Assembly (NCBI GenBank): GCA_963675135.1
Contig: OY776122.1
Span: 85,632,472-85,696,471 of the forward strand
Reading direction: 5' to 3'
Length of the DNA stretch: 64,000 bases
DNA from: Galeopsis tetrahit
Lineage: Eukaryota > Streptophyta > Magnoliopsida > Lamiales > Lamiaceae
The notes beneath the pieces were generated by a model. The model saw only the letters and a list, made by a program, of their open reading frames with translations. It did no database searches and was not told where the DNA came from. Each line of letters begins with the position of its first letter. Position 1 is the first letter of the stretch. Below are positions 24,655 to 36,834 of the stretch, piece by piece. The translations under genes were made by a program, and so were the position numbers.

Positions 24655-25212
24655 AGAACACTCGAGCTGCATATCCCATTGAGTATATCCCCAACACTAA
24701 AATTCCATTAGTTTCTCCTCATCCTAAGAATGGCATACTACTTCACATCTATTCAAGGGTTCAAACATATCATTTAAACAAATAAATTTGCTATCATTTT
24801 CTGCAGATATGGTTTGGGAAATCGTATCAAATTAGCGTACACCCGTAAAATAATCGATGCAATTCACTCAGGCAACCTGTTAAAGGCAATTTATAAGAAA
24901 ACAGAGGTGTTCGGGCTTGAGATCCCGACTGAGGTTGAAGGTGTGCCATCAAATATATTGGAGCCGATGAACACTGCGAGTTTTCGAAGCCCAGTTTAAT
25001 ATATTTTGTTATATTTTTCTGTTGATATTCTTGTTTAGAAATCAACCGTGTGCATTTGTGAATGCAGTGGTCAGATAAAAAGCCCTACAAGGAGACACTC
25101 CTGCGTTTGGGAGGGCTTTTCAAGAACAATTTTCAAGGATTTTGTTGCTCACAAGATCGGCAAGGATGACAAGTTGACCGGTGAAATTCTTGTTGCCGGT
25201 CCTAATTTCTAA
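24655..25212 (+). pseudogene. Captured PEP carboxykinase (ATP) gene fragment
   Basis: Three exon-like pieces match plant PEPCK, a cytosolic gluconeogenic enzyme: 24655 to about 24743 (NTRAAYPIEYIPNTKIP, SPHPKN), 24807-24975 (YGLGNRIKLAYTRKIIDAIH through EVEGVPSNILEP), and 25068-25212 (WSDKKPYKETLLRLGGLFKN through the terminus VAGPNF). A segment of PEPCK between pieces one and two is absent. The last exon has one extra T at about 25140-25143 that shifts the frame before the C-terminus. The donor after 24975 is GCGAGT rather than GT. The ATP-site residues of the middle of the enzyme are lost, so it is not a functional enzyme. Confidence 0.88.
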
Positions 25213-26308
25213 GAGTGTGTGTTGCTGAAGAAGAATAAACCAATATCTGCAAAAAAAAGTTGGAAGTATTTTGATGGAAATTTGAGTTACATTTTGCTAT
25301 CATTATGTAAATCCATTCTTGAATTAAGAATGAAAGCAGATATTCTTGCTTGTTACTTCTGCAATGCATATTTATGTTCAAATTAATATAGCAGTTATTT
25401 TTTTGAACAGTCCAGTGCCTCAAAATGGATACTATTTTTTATTTTGATTTTGATTTTTTCAATTGAATTATCCATAAGTGATATTGAAAATAGTTATCAT
25501 ATTTCAATCGAATGCATTATGCATAACGTGATATGCAATATAATCATCATATTTTGGTAGTATGCATATGCACTAAATACTGCATTGACACATATCCTAC
25601 ATGTGCATTGACTTCTGCATTTGAAACATGTACAGATATGTCGACTCCTGTGCACAAACATATTCTACCGATATTTAAGTGTTTAAATGATATGCACCTT
25701 CTCACGCATATTATTATGTATGTACATGATATATGTCATACGGATATGCAATGTCTTAGTTGTTGATAGTTTACGTGGTTCTATAGTTAAAAGGTTACAA
25801 GTTCATATGAATATGCATTCGACACTGCATATACGTGGGTTGAAATGCAGATTTTCAGAATCCATTAACTTAACGAAATAAATGGAGAGACCTACCTTTT
25901 AGGAAAGTTTTTAAATTTTAGAAAGTAATAGATTTTCGGGAATTCGAAAAATTGCATTTAATAATTGATTGGATGTTTAGTTGACTAATAATTGTTTATT
26001 TTATAAATTCAAAATTTCAAAATATGGTGGAAGGGCATAATTGACAAAGAATTCAAATTTTGACTCTATTAGACAAGAATTTATGGTGTAGGTTTTATTA
26101 GAAAAAACTAGTAGTGAAATGACCTTATTAGTTTATAACCCATCAATAAAAAAAAATATATTCCACAATCATGTCAAGTCTATGAAAATCCATATAAATC
26201 AATAAAAAAAGTCAGTCAAACTCTGCATGGACTCTATGAATTTTATAAATCCACGTATTTTTTAAAGTCCAAAAAAATTCAATAAAATCTCAATTGAATA
26301 CACCCTCC

Positions 26309-27400
26309 TAAATCAAATTAATCAATGTCTATATATTAAAATAAATTATACTCCTATTCAAAATATATGTCATCCTAAGCTCATGCACACATATTAAGAA
26401 AATGATTGACTTCTCATTTTACCCTTAACCAATGCTTATAATTTTCATTAAAAAAATACATGTATGTAAATATTTATTGATCTTAAGGGTAAATTTGGAA
26501 TAAATGCAATAAATTTGCATTGAAAAGTGTAAAACGACTTATATTTTGCAAAGAAAACGAAAAGTCAAAACGACTTATAAAATGAATAGGAGAGAGTACA
26601 AAGTAAATATTAAAGCAAAATCTCGTACGATACAGACTACATGACTCATGGATCAAAGAGAAAACTTCATGTATAAATAGTGCATTATCTTATGTATGAG
26701 ATCGTCTTATACAAAACTATTAGTCCAACTCTATAGCTAGCATGAAATAAAATACTTCCAATTACTTTTGTAAGGGGAGGGCGACTCCGGCGGTTCCAAC
26801 ACTTCAGACACTGACGGCTGTATATGAGAACGATTGAATTCGAGAAATGAAAGTGGAAATATCGCCAGACAAGAAATGAGAAAGGAGTCAGCGATCGGAT
26901 TTTTCGAAAATGAATTAGGGTTCAGGATGTTAGCAAAAAAAAGGAGGAACAATATAGTAATCAGTCAAAAACGCAAATTTCCCTTTTTTCAAAGTGCTAC
27001 CGGAAAAGCCTTGAATAGAGGTTGTTTCTTATTTAGGCTCATTTGTTCTGTTAACACACTTTCCCATATCAAACCCCACATCTAATCTAATCTAATATCA
27101 TATATTTACAAACCTATAAAGTGCCACATGTCGCAATCCTATCAACCTATTCAACCTCTCTCTTCACCAAATCTCTCAATTTCAAAATTTCTCAATTGTC
27201 ATTCATTTCAATTTTATCTTCTAATCTCAACCTTCCATTTTAATTTTCAATCTCAACCCTTAATTCTTATTTTCTACTCCTATATAAATTCCAACTCATT
27301 TCTTTCATTTCAACCACTCAATATTTGTTTTATTCTATGTTTACATGATTTTTTAGAATTTCTTCACACTTTTCTCTTTTTTGTATCTTTCTAATATAGT
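26309..27400. other. Intergenic, AT-rich
   Basis: Short frames of 60-90 residues on both strands (near 26737-27085) have no recognisable domain. 27120-27400 is a pyrimidine-rich tract rich in TCAATCTCAACC-like repeats. Confidence 0.45.
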
Positions 27401-27465
27401 TAGGATTGAATTTTCTTTTCTTTTTTTATGTATTGATCTACAATATAATTGTAGAGATTTTTATT

Positions 27466-28180
27466 ATAATTTATTATGTATGTTTGTATATTTTGGTTAG
27501 ATGTGTAGTTAAGATATTGATTTTTTTTTTTGTCAAGGTTTGAATTGAAGGTTTCATCCCAAATATTTATGAAGGTTTTATGAAGATGCACCATTGAAGA
27601 GTTCAGATGAATATTTAGAGAAGATGAAAATTGAAAGAAAGTGTTTATAATATTTTTCAGGTTTTGTAGTTGTATGATCAAATATATGAAAAGATTTCTT
27701 CAATTTTTTGTCGAAAATGCATTAGGAATGTATTTTATATTCGAAGATCATGTAATTAATCTTTTTTAGTAGTATAATTGTATATTTAGGTAGATGTGTA
27801 GTTTAGATCGATATTGATTTTTATTTTTTTGTTTGTCAAAGGTTTGAAGGTTTCATCCCGAAGATTTATGAAGGTTTTATGAAGATGCAACACCATTGAA
27901 ATATGAAGGTTTTATGAAGATGCAACACCATTGAAGTATGAAGGTTTTATGAAGATACAACACCATTGAAGTATGAAGGTTTTATGAAGATTCAACACCA
28001 GAGTTCAGATGAAGATTTAGAGAAGATGGAAATTGAAAGAAAGCGTTTATAATATTTTTCAGGTTTTGTAGATGTATGATCAAATATATGAAAATATTAC
28101 TTTCAATTTTTTGTCGAAAATGCATTTAGGAATGTATTTTATATTGATCATGTAATTAATCTTTTTTAGTAGTATAATTA
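27466..28180. repeat. Tandem duplication of about 300 bp with an internal 35-bp array
   Basis: 27466-27780 and 27783-28180 are direct copies (GAAGGTTTCATCCC..., GTTCAGATGAA..., TTTTTCAGGTTTTGTAG..., TTTTTTGTCGAAAATGCATT). Only the second copy carries four 35-bp units starting ATGAAGGTTTTATGAAGAT at 27868, 27903, 27938 and 27973. Confidence 0.85.
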
Positions 28181-29165
28181 TTTTTGAAACCAATTTGTAT
28201 ACAATATTTTTTTTAATATCATTTTCATTATTTGATCTTATATATAGTCATTTATTAATTAGTAGGAGTATTATTTTGTCAACTTCTCTAATTAATTAGT
28301 ATTAATTAATACTATTAATTAGTACCCGTACAATTAAGTCATATACACCTAATTATTTAAGTAATTAAAGAAAACTAATTATGTAAAAACATGTAATTAA
28401 CTCCACTAATTATGCATATACATTAAGTATGTATTATATGATACTCACGAGGGACTCGGATAATTAATTGGTTTATGTAAGTAACATTATCAATTTGCGG
28501 GTAGATTTAATTAATCGTGTAAATGATTACTTTAGATTTTATTAAATATTTGATGGTTATGCCTAATTTAGTTTAATCTATTTAGATTAATTTAGATTTC
28601 ATTTAATTTTTTGAGTGTTATACTTTATGTAGATTTCATTAAACATATATATTTTAAATTTTAATTATGCTACTTAATTTACTTTGCTATATTAGACGTA
28701 GAATAATTATATCTCAAAAATAAATTGTTTGATAACTAAGATTAAGGGTAGATTATTTTTTAAAATATGTAAAATTTAGATATCATTCTAATCTCAACTT
28801 AATTCGTCTTAATTAGCTACCAAATATGGCTATATATATATATATCATTAACCGTATATTTAATTATAAGTTAAACACTTACAAGTTACAAAAATGTATA
28901 TTAATAAAACATTGTATCAACTAAATTAAATTTATCATTTTCCTTTCATGTATAAATAACACTAATTAAGATTGACTTTTTTACAAATCATTCTAATTAA
29001 TTAGAGAAGTTGACTAACTTATACTCCTACTAATTAATACGGAGTAAATGACTATATAAAAGATAAAATAATGAAAATGATATCTATACAAATTGGTTTC
29101 TAAAATAAATTATACTACTAAAAAATATTAATTACATGATCTTCCAATATAAAATACCTTATAAA
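28125..29165. repeat. Foldback element with ~170-bp inverted arms
   Basis: 28130-28305 and 29005-29160 are inverted copies (TCATGTAATTAAT..TTTTTTAGTAGTATAAT, AACCAATTTGTATA, TCATTTTCATTATTT, TTAATTAGTAGGAGTAT). A 65-bp direct repeat (TAAATTGTTTGATAACTAAG) also links 28,720 to 29,162. No coding frame inside. Confidence 0.75.
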
Positions 29166-29234
29166 TTGTTTGATAACTAAGATCAACGGCAGATAAAATA
29201 TGTAAAATCTAGATATCATTCTAAATATATAAAA

Positions 29235-30464
29235 CTAGTGTAAGACCCGCGTTTTACGCGGGATTGAAATAAAATTATAATGTATTTTAATTTATTAATT
29301 TAAAAATAATCTTGAAAATATATATATAGATTTTTAAATTTATTATTTTATTAAAAGATAAAAAATAAAATGTTATATATATATAACAATAATAGAATTG
29401 ATAATTGTAAATTTATTTATAAAAGAAACAATATACGAAAATACAAATTGTGGTTCGTTGTACGTTTACATATTTTTTCATTTGAATCTTGGCAAAAAAA
29501 TTAAATCCATACATTTTTTTTTATTTTATAAGCTGCTACATACAACTGTTTGTGTATGAACACGAATTTCAGAAGGTAGACAATTACCATAGAAAGAAAC
29601 TAACTTTGACTTTTATTTGTTGTCATTGTAATGCGAAAGATGAAATTGGCTCCTTCGAAATTTTACGGGAGTCGTGTTATTCAAAACACTCAAAGTCATT
29701 CTCGGGATAAAAAATTTACTACTAACATTCTTTCCAAAAAGAATTTGAACTTTAATGATATGATTTTCATGTCTTGCAACAATAAGTCTAGTTCCAGATC
29801 ATTCTTCTTAGTCTAGAATACAATTATTTAATGTTTATGTTTAATAAAAAAAAATAAGTATGTAATAATTAATACTTCAAAGATGTACTAACTCAATTGC
29901 GTTAATTCGGTTAAAAGATTTGTTATCTGTGTCTCGTAAATATATAGTTATAAAAAATCTGGAGCATTTTTGAAAATGGAAACAAACTTTCAAAAGGGTG
30001 GTAATTAACTCCTTACCACTTAAAACGTCTTTTGTTGATTGAATTAATCAATGTTTTCATCCATTAACGTGAAAATGAACATCATGTTGCATACATGAAT
30101 ATTTTGAATAAAATCTCGACACTTTGCATTATTCCTCATCATAAGGTTACACTTCTTTTAGATTAGGGGAGTTGAATTTTTCAATTTGAGCAACACTTTA
30201 GAAATTTTGGAGGATTCTATATATCTTTTTTTGGCAAAACAATCAATTTTATATTTTTAGCCATACCTTTTACTTTTTATCAAATCTAGCACATATATTT
30301 TTCTAAATCAAATTATACTCATATTTATCACATTTTATCAAATTTAACACATTATTTTTTCTTCTCTTATATTTTTTATACCCATACTTTTTATAATATT
30401 TTTTATTTTAAGAAATATAAAATAAATTAAAATTGTTTAAAATCTGAAAACATTATTTAAATTT

Positions 30465-30496
<32 letters not shown>

Positions 30497-30696
30497 TCAA
30501 TTCTTAAAAAAATTTAAATCTCTTTTTAATTAAATAGTTTTAGATAATTTCAAATTCTTAATTATTTTTAAAATTCTAAATTGAATTTTAAATTTAAACA
30601 TATTTAAGATATTCTTTTTTATTTTTAATTAAATAATTTTCACATTTTTTTGTTTGATATTTTAAATTAATTTGATAAAAATATGTGCTAAAACAT

Positions 30697-30742
<46 letters not shown>

Positions 30743-33024
30743 TACATTTGATTAAAAAAAAAGAGAAGGAAAGGTGTGAATATAAAAGAAAAAATATGTG
30801 TTAGATTTGATAAAAAAATTGGAAAAATATGGATATTATATTAAGAAGAAAAGTATGTGCTATATTTAATTAAAAATGTAAAGTATGAACTAAAATTTTG
30901 ACTTTTTTCCACCACACTCTTTGTACCACTTTTATCATTGTAATAAATGCCTGCGAATGTGGCATCACCAAATTATGATAATCTGTAAAAAGAAAATTTA
31001 AATTTTAATAATTATTGTTATGTAATTTAATAAAATAATAGGATGATAAACCTAAATGTGTTGAATGAATTTCTAATTAAAATTCGTAAAAGTATATGTT
31101 GAATGAATTCAAAATTTTTAATTTTTTTACGGGGATGATATTGTCATTGAATTCATTCAACATATACTTTTACGAATTTTAATTAGAAATTCATTCAACA
31201 CATTTAGGTTTATCATCCTATTATTTTATTAAATTACATAACAATAATTATTAAAATTTAAATTTTCTTTTTACAGATTATCATAATTTGGTGATGCCAC
31301 ATTCGCAGGCATTTATTACAATGATAAAAGTGGTACAAAGAGTGTGGTGGAAAAAAGTCAAAATTTTAGTTCATACTTTACATTTTTAATTAAATATAGC
31401 ACATATTTTTCTTCTTAATATAATATCCATATTTTTCCAATTTTTTTTATCAAATCTAACACATATTTTTTCTTTTATATTCACACCTTTCCTTCTCTTT
31501 TTTTTTAATCAAATGTAGCACATATATATATATATATATATATATATTTTATGTTTTAGCACATATTTTTATCAAATTAATTTAAAATATCAAACAAAAA
31601 AATGTGAAAATTATTTAATTAAAAATAAAAAAGAATATCTTAAATATGTTTAAATTTAAAATTCAATCTAGAATTTTAAAAATAATTAAGAATTTGAAAT
31701 TATCTAAAACTATTTAATTAAAAAGAGATTTAAATTTTTTTAAGAATTGAAATAAATTATATATATATATATATATAAAAATTTAAATAATATTTTCAGA
31801 TTTTAAACAATTTTAATTTATTTTATATTTCTTAAAATAAAAAATATTATAAAAAGTATGGGTATAAAAAATATAAGAGAAGAAAAAATAATGTGTTAAA
31901 TTTGATAAAATGTGATAAATATGAGTATAATTTGATTTAGAAAAATATATGTGCTAGATTTGATAAAAAGTAAAAGGTATGGCTAAAAATATAAAATTGA
32001 TTGTTTTGCCAAAAAAAGATATATAGAATCCTCCAAAATTTCTAAAGTGTTGCTCAAATAGAAAAATTCAACTTCCCTAATCTAAAAGAAGTGTCTGAAT
32101 CTTTTAAAAAAACCTTATGATGAGGAATAATGCAAAGTGTCGAGATTTTATTCAAAATATTCATGTATGCAACATGATGTTCATTTTCACGTTAATGGAT
32201 GAAAACATTGATTAATTCAATCAACAAAAGATGTTTTAAGTGGTGAGGAGTTAATTACCACCCTTTTGAAAGTTTGTTTCCACTTTCAAAAATGCTCCAG
32301 ATTTTTTATAACTATATATTTACGAGACACAGATAACAAATCTTTTAACCGAATTAACGCAATTGAGTTAGTACATCTTTGAAGTATTAATTATTACATA
32401 CTTATTTTTTTTTTATTAAACATAAACATTAAATAATTGTATTCTAGACTAAGAAGAATGATATGGAACTAGACTTATTGTTGCAAGACATGAAAATCAT
32501 ATCATTAAAGTTCAAATTCTTTTTGGAAAGAATGTTAGTAGTAAATTTTTTATCCCGAGAATGACTTTGAGTGTTTTGAATAACACGACTCCCGTAAAAT
32601 TTCGAAGGAGCCAATTTCATCTTTCGCATTACAATGACAACAAATAAAAGTCAAAGTTAGTTTCTTTCTATGGTAATTGTCTACCTTCTGAAATTCGTGT
32701 TCACACACAAACAGTTGTATGTAGCAGCTTATAAAATAAAAAAAATGTATGGATTGAATTTTTTTGCCAAGATTCAAATGAAAAAATATGTAAACGTACA
32801 ACGAACCACAATTTGTATTTTCGTATATTGTTTCTTTTATAAATAAATTTACAATTATCAATTCTATTATTGTTATATATATATAACATTTTATTTTTTA
32901 TCTTTTAATAAAATAATAAATTTAAAAATCTATATATATATTTTCAAGATTATTTTTAAATTAATAAATTAAAATACATTATAATTTTATTTCAATCCCG
33001 CGTAAAACGCGGGTCTTACACTAG
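29235..33024. mobile_element. 3.8-kb near-perfect palindrome with Helitron-like 3' termini at both ends
   Basis: The left arm 29235-31112 and right arm 31147-33024 are inverted copies around a 34-bp spacer. Both outer ends read, going outward, CCCGCGT-AAA-ACGCGGG, TCTTACA, CTAG, then T. A GC hairpin just inside CTAG with T outside is the pattern of a Helitron 3' end. Arms share (TA)n tracts and a short frame (TFICCHCNAKDEIGSFEILR) present in both. Differences are few: single-base changes, TA-length changes, and about 15 bp extra in the right arm near 32,090-32,110. No RepHel helicase frame is visible, so it is non-autonomous. Confidence 0.85.
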
Positions 33025-35524
33025 TTTGACTATATTTGGCTCTTTTTAGGGTCTATTTCCCTATCAAACACTCCTTTAAAATAGACAAAGTAAGCCTCGT
33101 TAATTCACTGTTAAATTGAGAGTATTGAATTCATATTTTGTACTCAAATATACTACCTAATTACAGTGAACTTTCTTGAGATTTTCTGTATGAGAATGGG
33201 AATTACTTCGCACACTCGTAGGGAAAAAGGGGGTATAATCCATGTTCACATTTTTCTTATTATTTATCCAAATAAATTGATTTGTAAGAAGACATTACAT
33301 ATATTCTATAACATGTAAACGTTGAACAATTAAAAAATATTACAAACTTAGCCATGTGACTAATTTGTTTATAATGTACATTAATTTCTGGATCATTACA
33401 GTTTCTTTAAAGCCGGAAATTACAGTTTCCCATCACAATACTTGCAAGTCACAAATTTAGCAATCTACAAACCAACCTTTTGGTGATTTGTTAAAACAAT
33501 TTTCAAAATCTATGACATGGGAAGCTCTACAGTTACCTATGTCAGTATAACACTATAACGTCATCAATTGTGAATAATGATTATAAATTAAACGCGGAGA
33601 CAAAGATAGCTTCCCCCGGATGTTCTTCTTGTTTGTTATCCTTAGCTTCGTTCAGGCGAGCCAAGTGCTGCAATTTCCTGTCCTAAATCTTGGCTAGCAT
33701 CTTCAAAAGCTGCATGAAAGAGAGTAAGATTAAGCAGTTTCAGAATTTTTACAAGATTGTACTGAGATATTATGTGCCCATTCGACAATTAACGCGTCCA
33801 ACCTAGTATGGCTGCAAGATACAGCTAAACATAGTCGTTCATTCCAATTAATAGAGCCAACTACTGCTAATGCTTTATACGGAGTAATTAGTTAAGCAAT
33901 TTTTGACACATCTTGAAAGTGAAATTGTAAAGTTATTGTTTACAAATTGAATGCTGTTTTTTCACACCTGACTTTCTTTAATACAATTTGCCATTGGACA
34001 CAAAAAGGGAAGGACCATTAGTTCAACTTGTGGACTTAGGCCTATTTGATTTCCTTGATTAGGTTGGATTAGGTTTGATTGACTTTTTATTCCCAACTAA
34101 TCAAACGTTTGGTTTGATTGATTGTGGCCCGGGTGTAATGCAAGGCCCACTATTTTTTTTACTATTTATCATGCATTTGTGGGACTAATTGTCCTAGGGG
34201 AAGGGTGAGATAATTTGTCCAATGTTTTTCCATCCATCAATCCAAACTAGCTCTTACTCTTTTGTTTGTGGACATCACAATTGGGATTCAGGGTTCAGGA
34301 ATATTTACTCTTCGTCCCTTTACTTTTCAAAAAAAAAAAAAAAAACGAGGGATGCAATAGTATAGTAACAAAGATTGGAAGATATTGTAAGGACTGGAAG
34401 TCTATCAATCATACAACGAAGATGTTATATACTTATACAGTATGTGATAAATTTTTAAACAGTAACGTGCCATTTACCCTTGATCTGAAAATGAAACGTC
34501 TCCCTAGTCCCTACTCATCATTTTCTATTCTAATAATGCCACCAGTTGAAATCCTAATATGCCAAACACTACAGCAAATCATTGCTGGACAATTCCAATT
34601 CAAACATTTATGCAACTTAAAACTCTATGCAGAGCAGTAGAGCACAATGTAATTACACAAAGACGATGTCTAAAGCAGGGCTGTTATGATCATTCACCAA
34701 CATGTAAGCACTTAATACTCTTTCATTACGAAACAATGGTCCTAAGTAAACCTCACCAGTTACCAAAGCAATCTTTGGGGATGCTAAACAAACTTAGCTA
34801 TTTTCTATAAACAATACATTGGATTTTTTACTCAGAAAACACTAATCAGACTACTGCCTTTTTTTTTTTTTTCAATGCAGGATTGCACTTATAGTAGATT
34901 ACAGTTACAGTATGTTCCTCTTATCCTATTTTCATGTGATCTAACAATTACCTAAATCATCGATAAAACTATGGTACGTGTTTTGATATTTCAAATCCAG
35001 TATTTGGATTTGAAATCCAAATCGTTTGTCAAACCGAATTTTCGTATAGGATTTCAAATTCTATAAAATTCTACCTTATACTATACAAGCAACTTACTTC
35101 TTTCAAACACTTTCTCATACACAATCATTCATCTACCACCCATTATTTTTTACAACAAAATAATCCCACTATATATTATTTTCAAAATCCAAACTTCCAA
35201 ACACATACAAAATCACAATACACCTTTTACTATTCATGGATCGAAAATTCTAGCAAATCCCAAAACAAGCATATACCCTTAGAGGCCTTAACGTAGTTAA
35301 ACTACAGCAAATATGATCAGATAATCGATCTCACATAGTGTGATATAGGAGCTTCACAATGCAAGCATGCTAGTAACTATAATCAATAAAAAACAACTCA
35401 ATAAAACCAACAAGTATCTGCTTGCAAGTGCATAAAAAAACCAAGAGAAGCATAAATCAGCCCTTCCTAACAAAATTTCAATTCAAACCATAAGGAAACT
35501 ATGAGCAAGTTCACATACCCAAAA
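33025..35524. other. 3' flank of LPP-gamma; possible 3' UTR exon
   Basis: On the minus strand a GTATGT donor at 35518, just after the LPP-gamma stop, and a CATGCAG acceptor at 33711 would define a 3' UTR intron of about 1.8 kb, with a terminal exon at about 33,590-33,709. This is a weak prediction. 34,970-35,280 may hold a decayed MITE (GGTACGTGTTTTG... and ...CAAAACAAGCATATACC). No other gene seen. Confidence 0.35.
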
Positions 35525-36199
35525 TCAATCCGAACGTCTATAGGAGGCATGTTTCCTTGCTGCCCTAGCGTTTTCATACTCAAATTTCAACACATTCGGA
35601 ATATGCGAAGTGTCCTTCACATAAAACAACCTTCCAAAGCCACTCTCCTCAATCGCCGGAAAATGAGGCTTGAGCAATTTATTCACCACCCAAAACCACA
35701 CTCCACCCAGAACCGCCCCTAACGACGCCCCAGCAAACACCTGCGCCACCGTATGGTAGCCTAAATAAACCCTCGAATACATGGTGGAAACGGCCAACGG
35801 CCACACGACAAGCGCCAGGATCCACCTTTGATTCCGGAATAAAACCCCGATTCTGAAATTGGTCAAGAGCGTGAAGTAAATGGCGAAGAAGAACATGTAC
35901 TGGGAATGGCTGGAGGGCCAGCCGTGCGAATCGCACATTTCTAGGAGTGCGCATGTTTCGGGGCGGGCTTGCTGGACGGATGTTTTGATGATTTCGTTAA
36001 TGAATTGAGAGATCAAAAGGCCGAGTGCGAAGAACAAGCCATGAAGCTCACGGCGGAAGATGAAGTGAGAAACGAAACCGCCGAAGGTGATGAAAACTGG
36101 AACGAGAGAAATCCATGCCAATAAAAGACCGAGCTGATCTCCCCTCTGGTATCGAACGTGAGTTAGAGATATGGCTTTCAATGGCGGATGATTCGACAT
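35525..36199 (-). CDS. LPPG: Lipid phosphate phosphatase gamma / dolichyl-diphosphatase-like (PAP2)
   Basis: A single coding exon of 224 residues from ATG 36199. The open frame extends upstream to 36322, but homologues start near PLKAISLTHVRYQ, so the internal Met is preferred. The PAP2 phosphatase motifs are complete: KTSVQQARP (C1, K-x6-RP), WPSSHSQ (C2, with the acid-base His), and SRVYLGYHTVAQV (C3, with the nucleophilic His). Four to five hydrophobic segments mark an integral membrane protein. The family's ending HIPNVLKFEYENARAARK is present. LPP-gamma dephosphorylates phosphatidate in the plastid envelope and is related to dolichyl-PP phosphatase; which lipid is used here is not determined. 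Intact, with no lesion. Confidence 0.93.
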   Translation of the reverse strand: MSNHPPLKAISLTHVRYQRGDQLGLLLAWISLVPVFITFGGFVSHFIFRRELHGLFFALGLLISQFINEIIKTSVQQARPETCALLEMCDSHGWPSSHSQYMFFFAIYFTLLTNFRIGVLFRNQRWILALVVWPLAVSTMYSRVYLGYHTVAQVFAGASLGAVLGGVWFWVVNKLLKPHFPAIEESGFGRLFYVKDTSHIPNVLKFEYENARAARKHASYRRSD

Positions 36200-36725
36200 G
36201 GGAAGGAACGGATCTTGAAGGATTGATAAGGAAATGCGATAATGGTGTTTGATGTAAGGCGTTTTAGCTATGTCAAAAGTTGAATGGACGGTGTCAAAAC
36301 TATGTGTAACTGTCTGCGACACATTTTGTTGATTAATTTATACTCAGTAGTATACAATAATAAAAAAATAATACTACTCATATGTTGTTATTGATAAATA
36401 AAAATATAGTGATAACCTCTGCAAGAAAAGTAAAAAAAAATCGTTTTACCCTATAATTGAACCGCAATTATGACAATTACAGGAGTATTATTTTATAGTA
36501 AAATAATTTACAATGATTTTTTATTTAATGTAATGCAACAATTAATAATATTTAAAAAAAAAACGAATTTGACACTTCATCTAAATCTTTCCTCTGATTT
36601 TGATTTTATTTTACAATACAAAATTCTCAAAGCTAATAATAAAACTCTGTTGACTTATGCAGTATTATTGTGGTTTCGTCTCCTTTAATAAGAAATCTTT
36701 GTTCTTTTTTTTTTTTTTTCATCTT

Positions 36726-36834
36726 CCTTCATTTTGTTGTTTTTGTAGGTTTTGAATGAAGTAGATTCTAATTGTATTTTCCTTCATTTTGTTGTTTTTG
36801 TAGGTTTTGAATGAAGTAGATTCTAATTGTATTC
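36726..36834. repeat. 55-bp tandem duplication
   Basis: Two adjacent near-identical 55-bp copies start CCTTCATTTTGTTGTTTTTG at 36726 and 36781. The duplication lies in non-coding sequence. Confidence 0.9.

Larger units (their letters stand above)
22016..26308. mobile_element. 4.3-kb Pack-type PIF/Harbinger-like element with captured gene pieces
   Basis: The left end is GGAGGGAGGGTGTATTCAAT and the right end, on the other strand, GGAGGGTGTATTCAATTGAG; TAA lies immediately outside both. The terminal repeats continue inward on both sides (ATAGACTTGAC...GATTGTGGAATAT, then CTAATAAG...TCTAATAGA), with the left copy interrupted by a foldback at about 22,086-22,935. No transposase frame is present. 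The interior instead holds a GC-rich 5'-exon-like segment, an RRM gene fragment and PEP carboxykinase exons, with introns retained, so capture was from genomic DNA. Confidence 0.7.

Noticed and set aside
29489..29816. Possible gene (TFICCHCNAKDEIGSFEILR) in the palindrome
   Set aside because: Short, no family recognised, present in both arms as part of a repeat; treated as transposon-internal.
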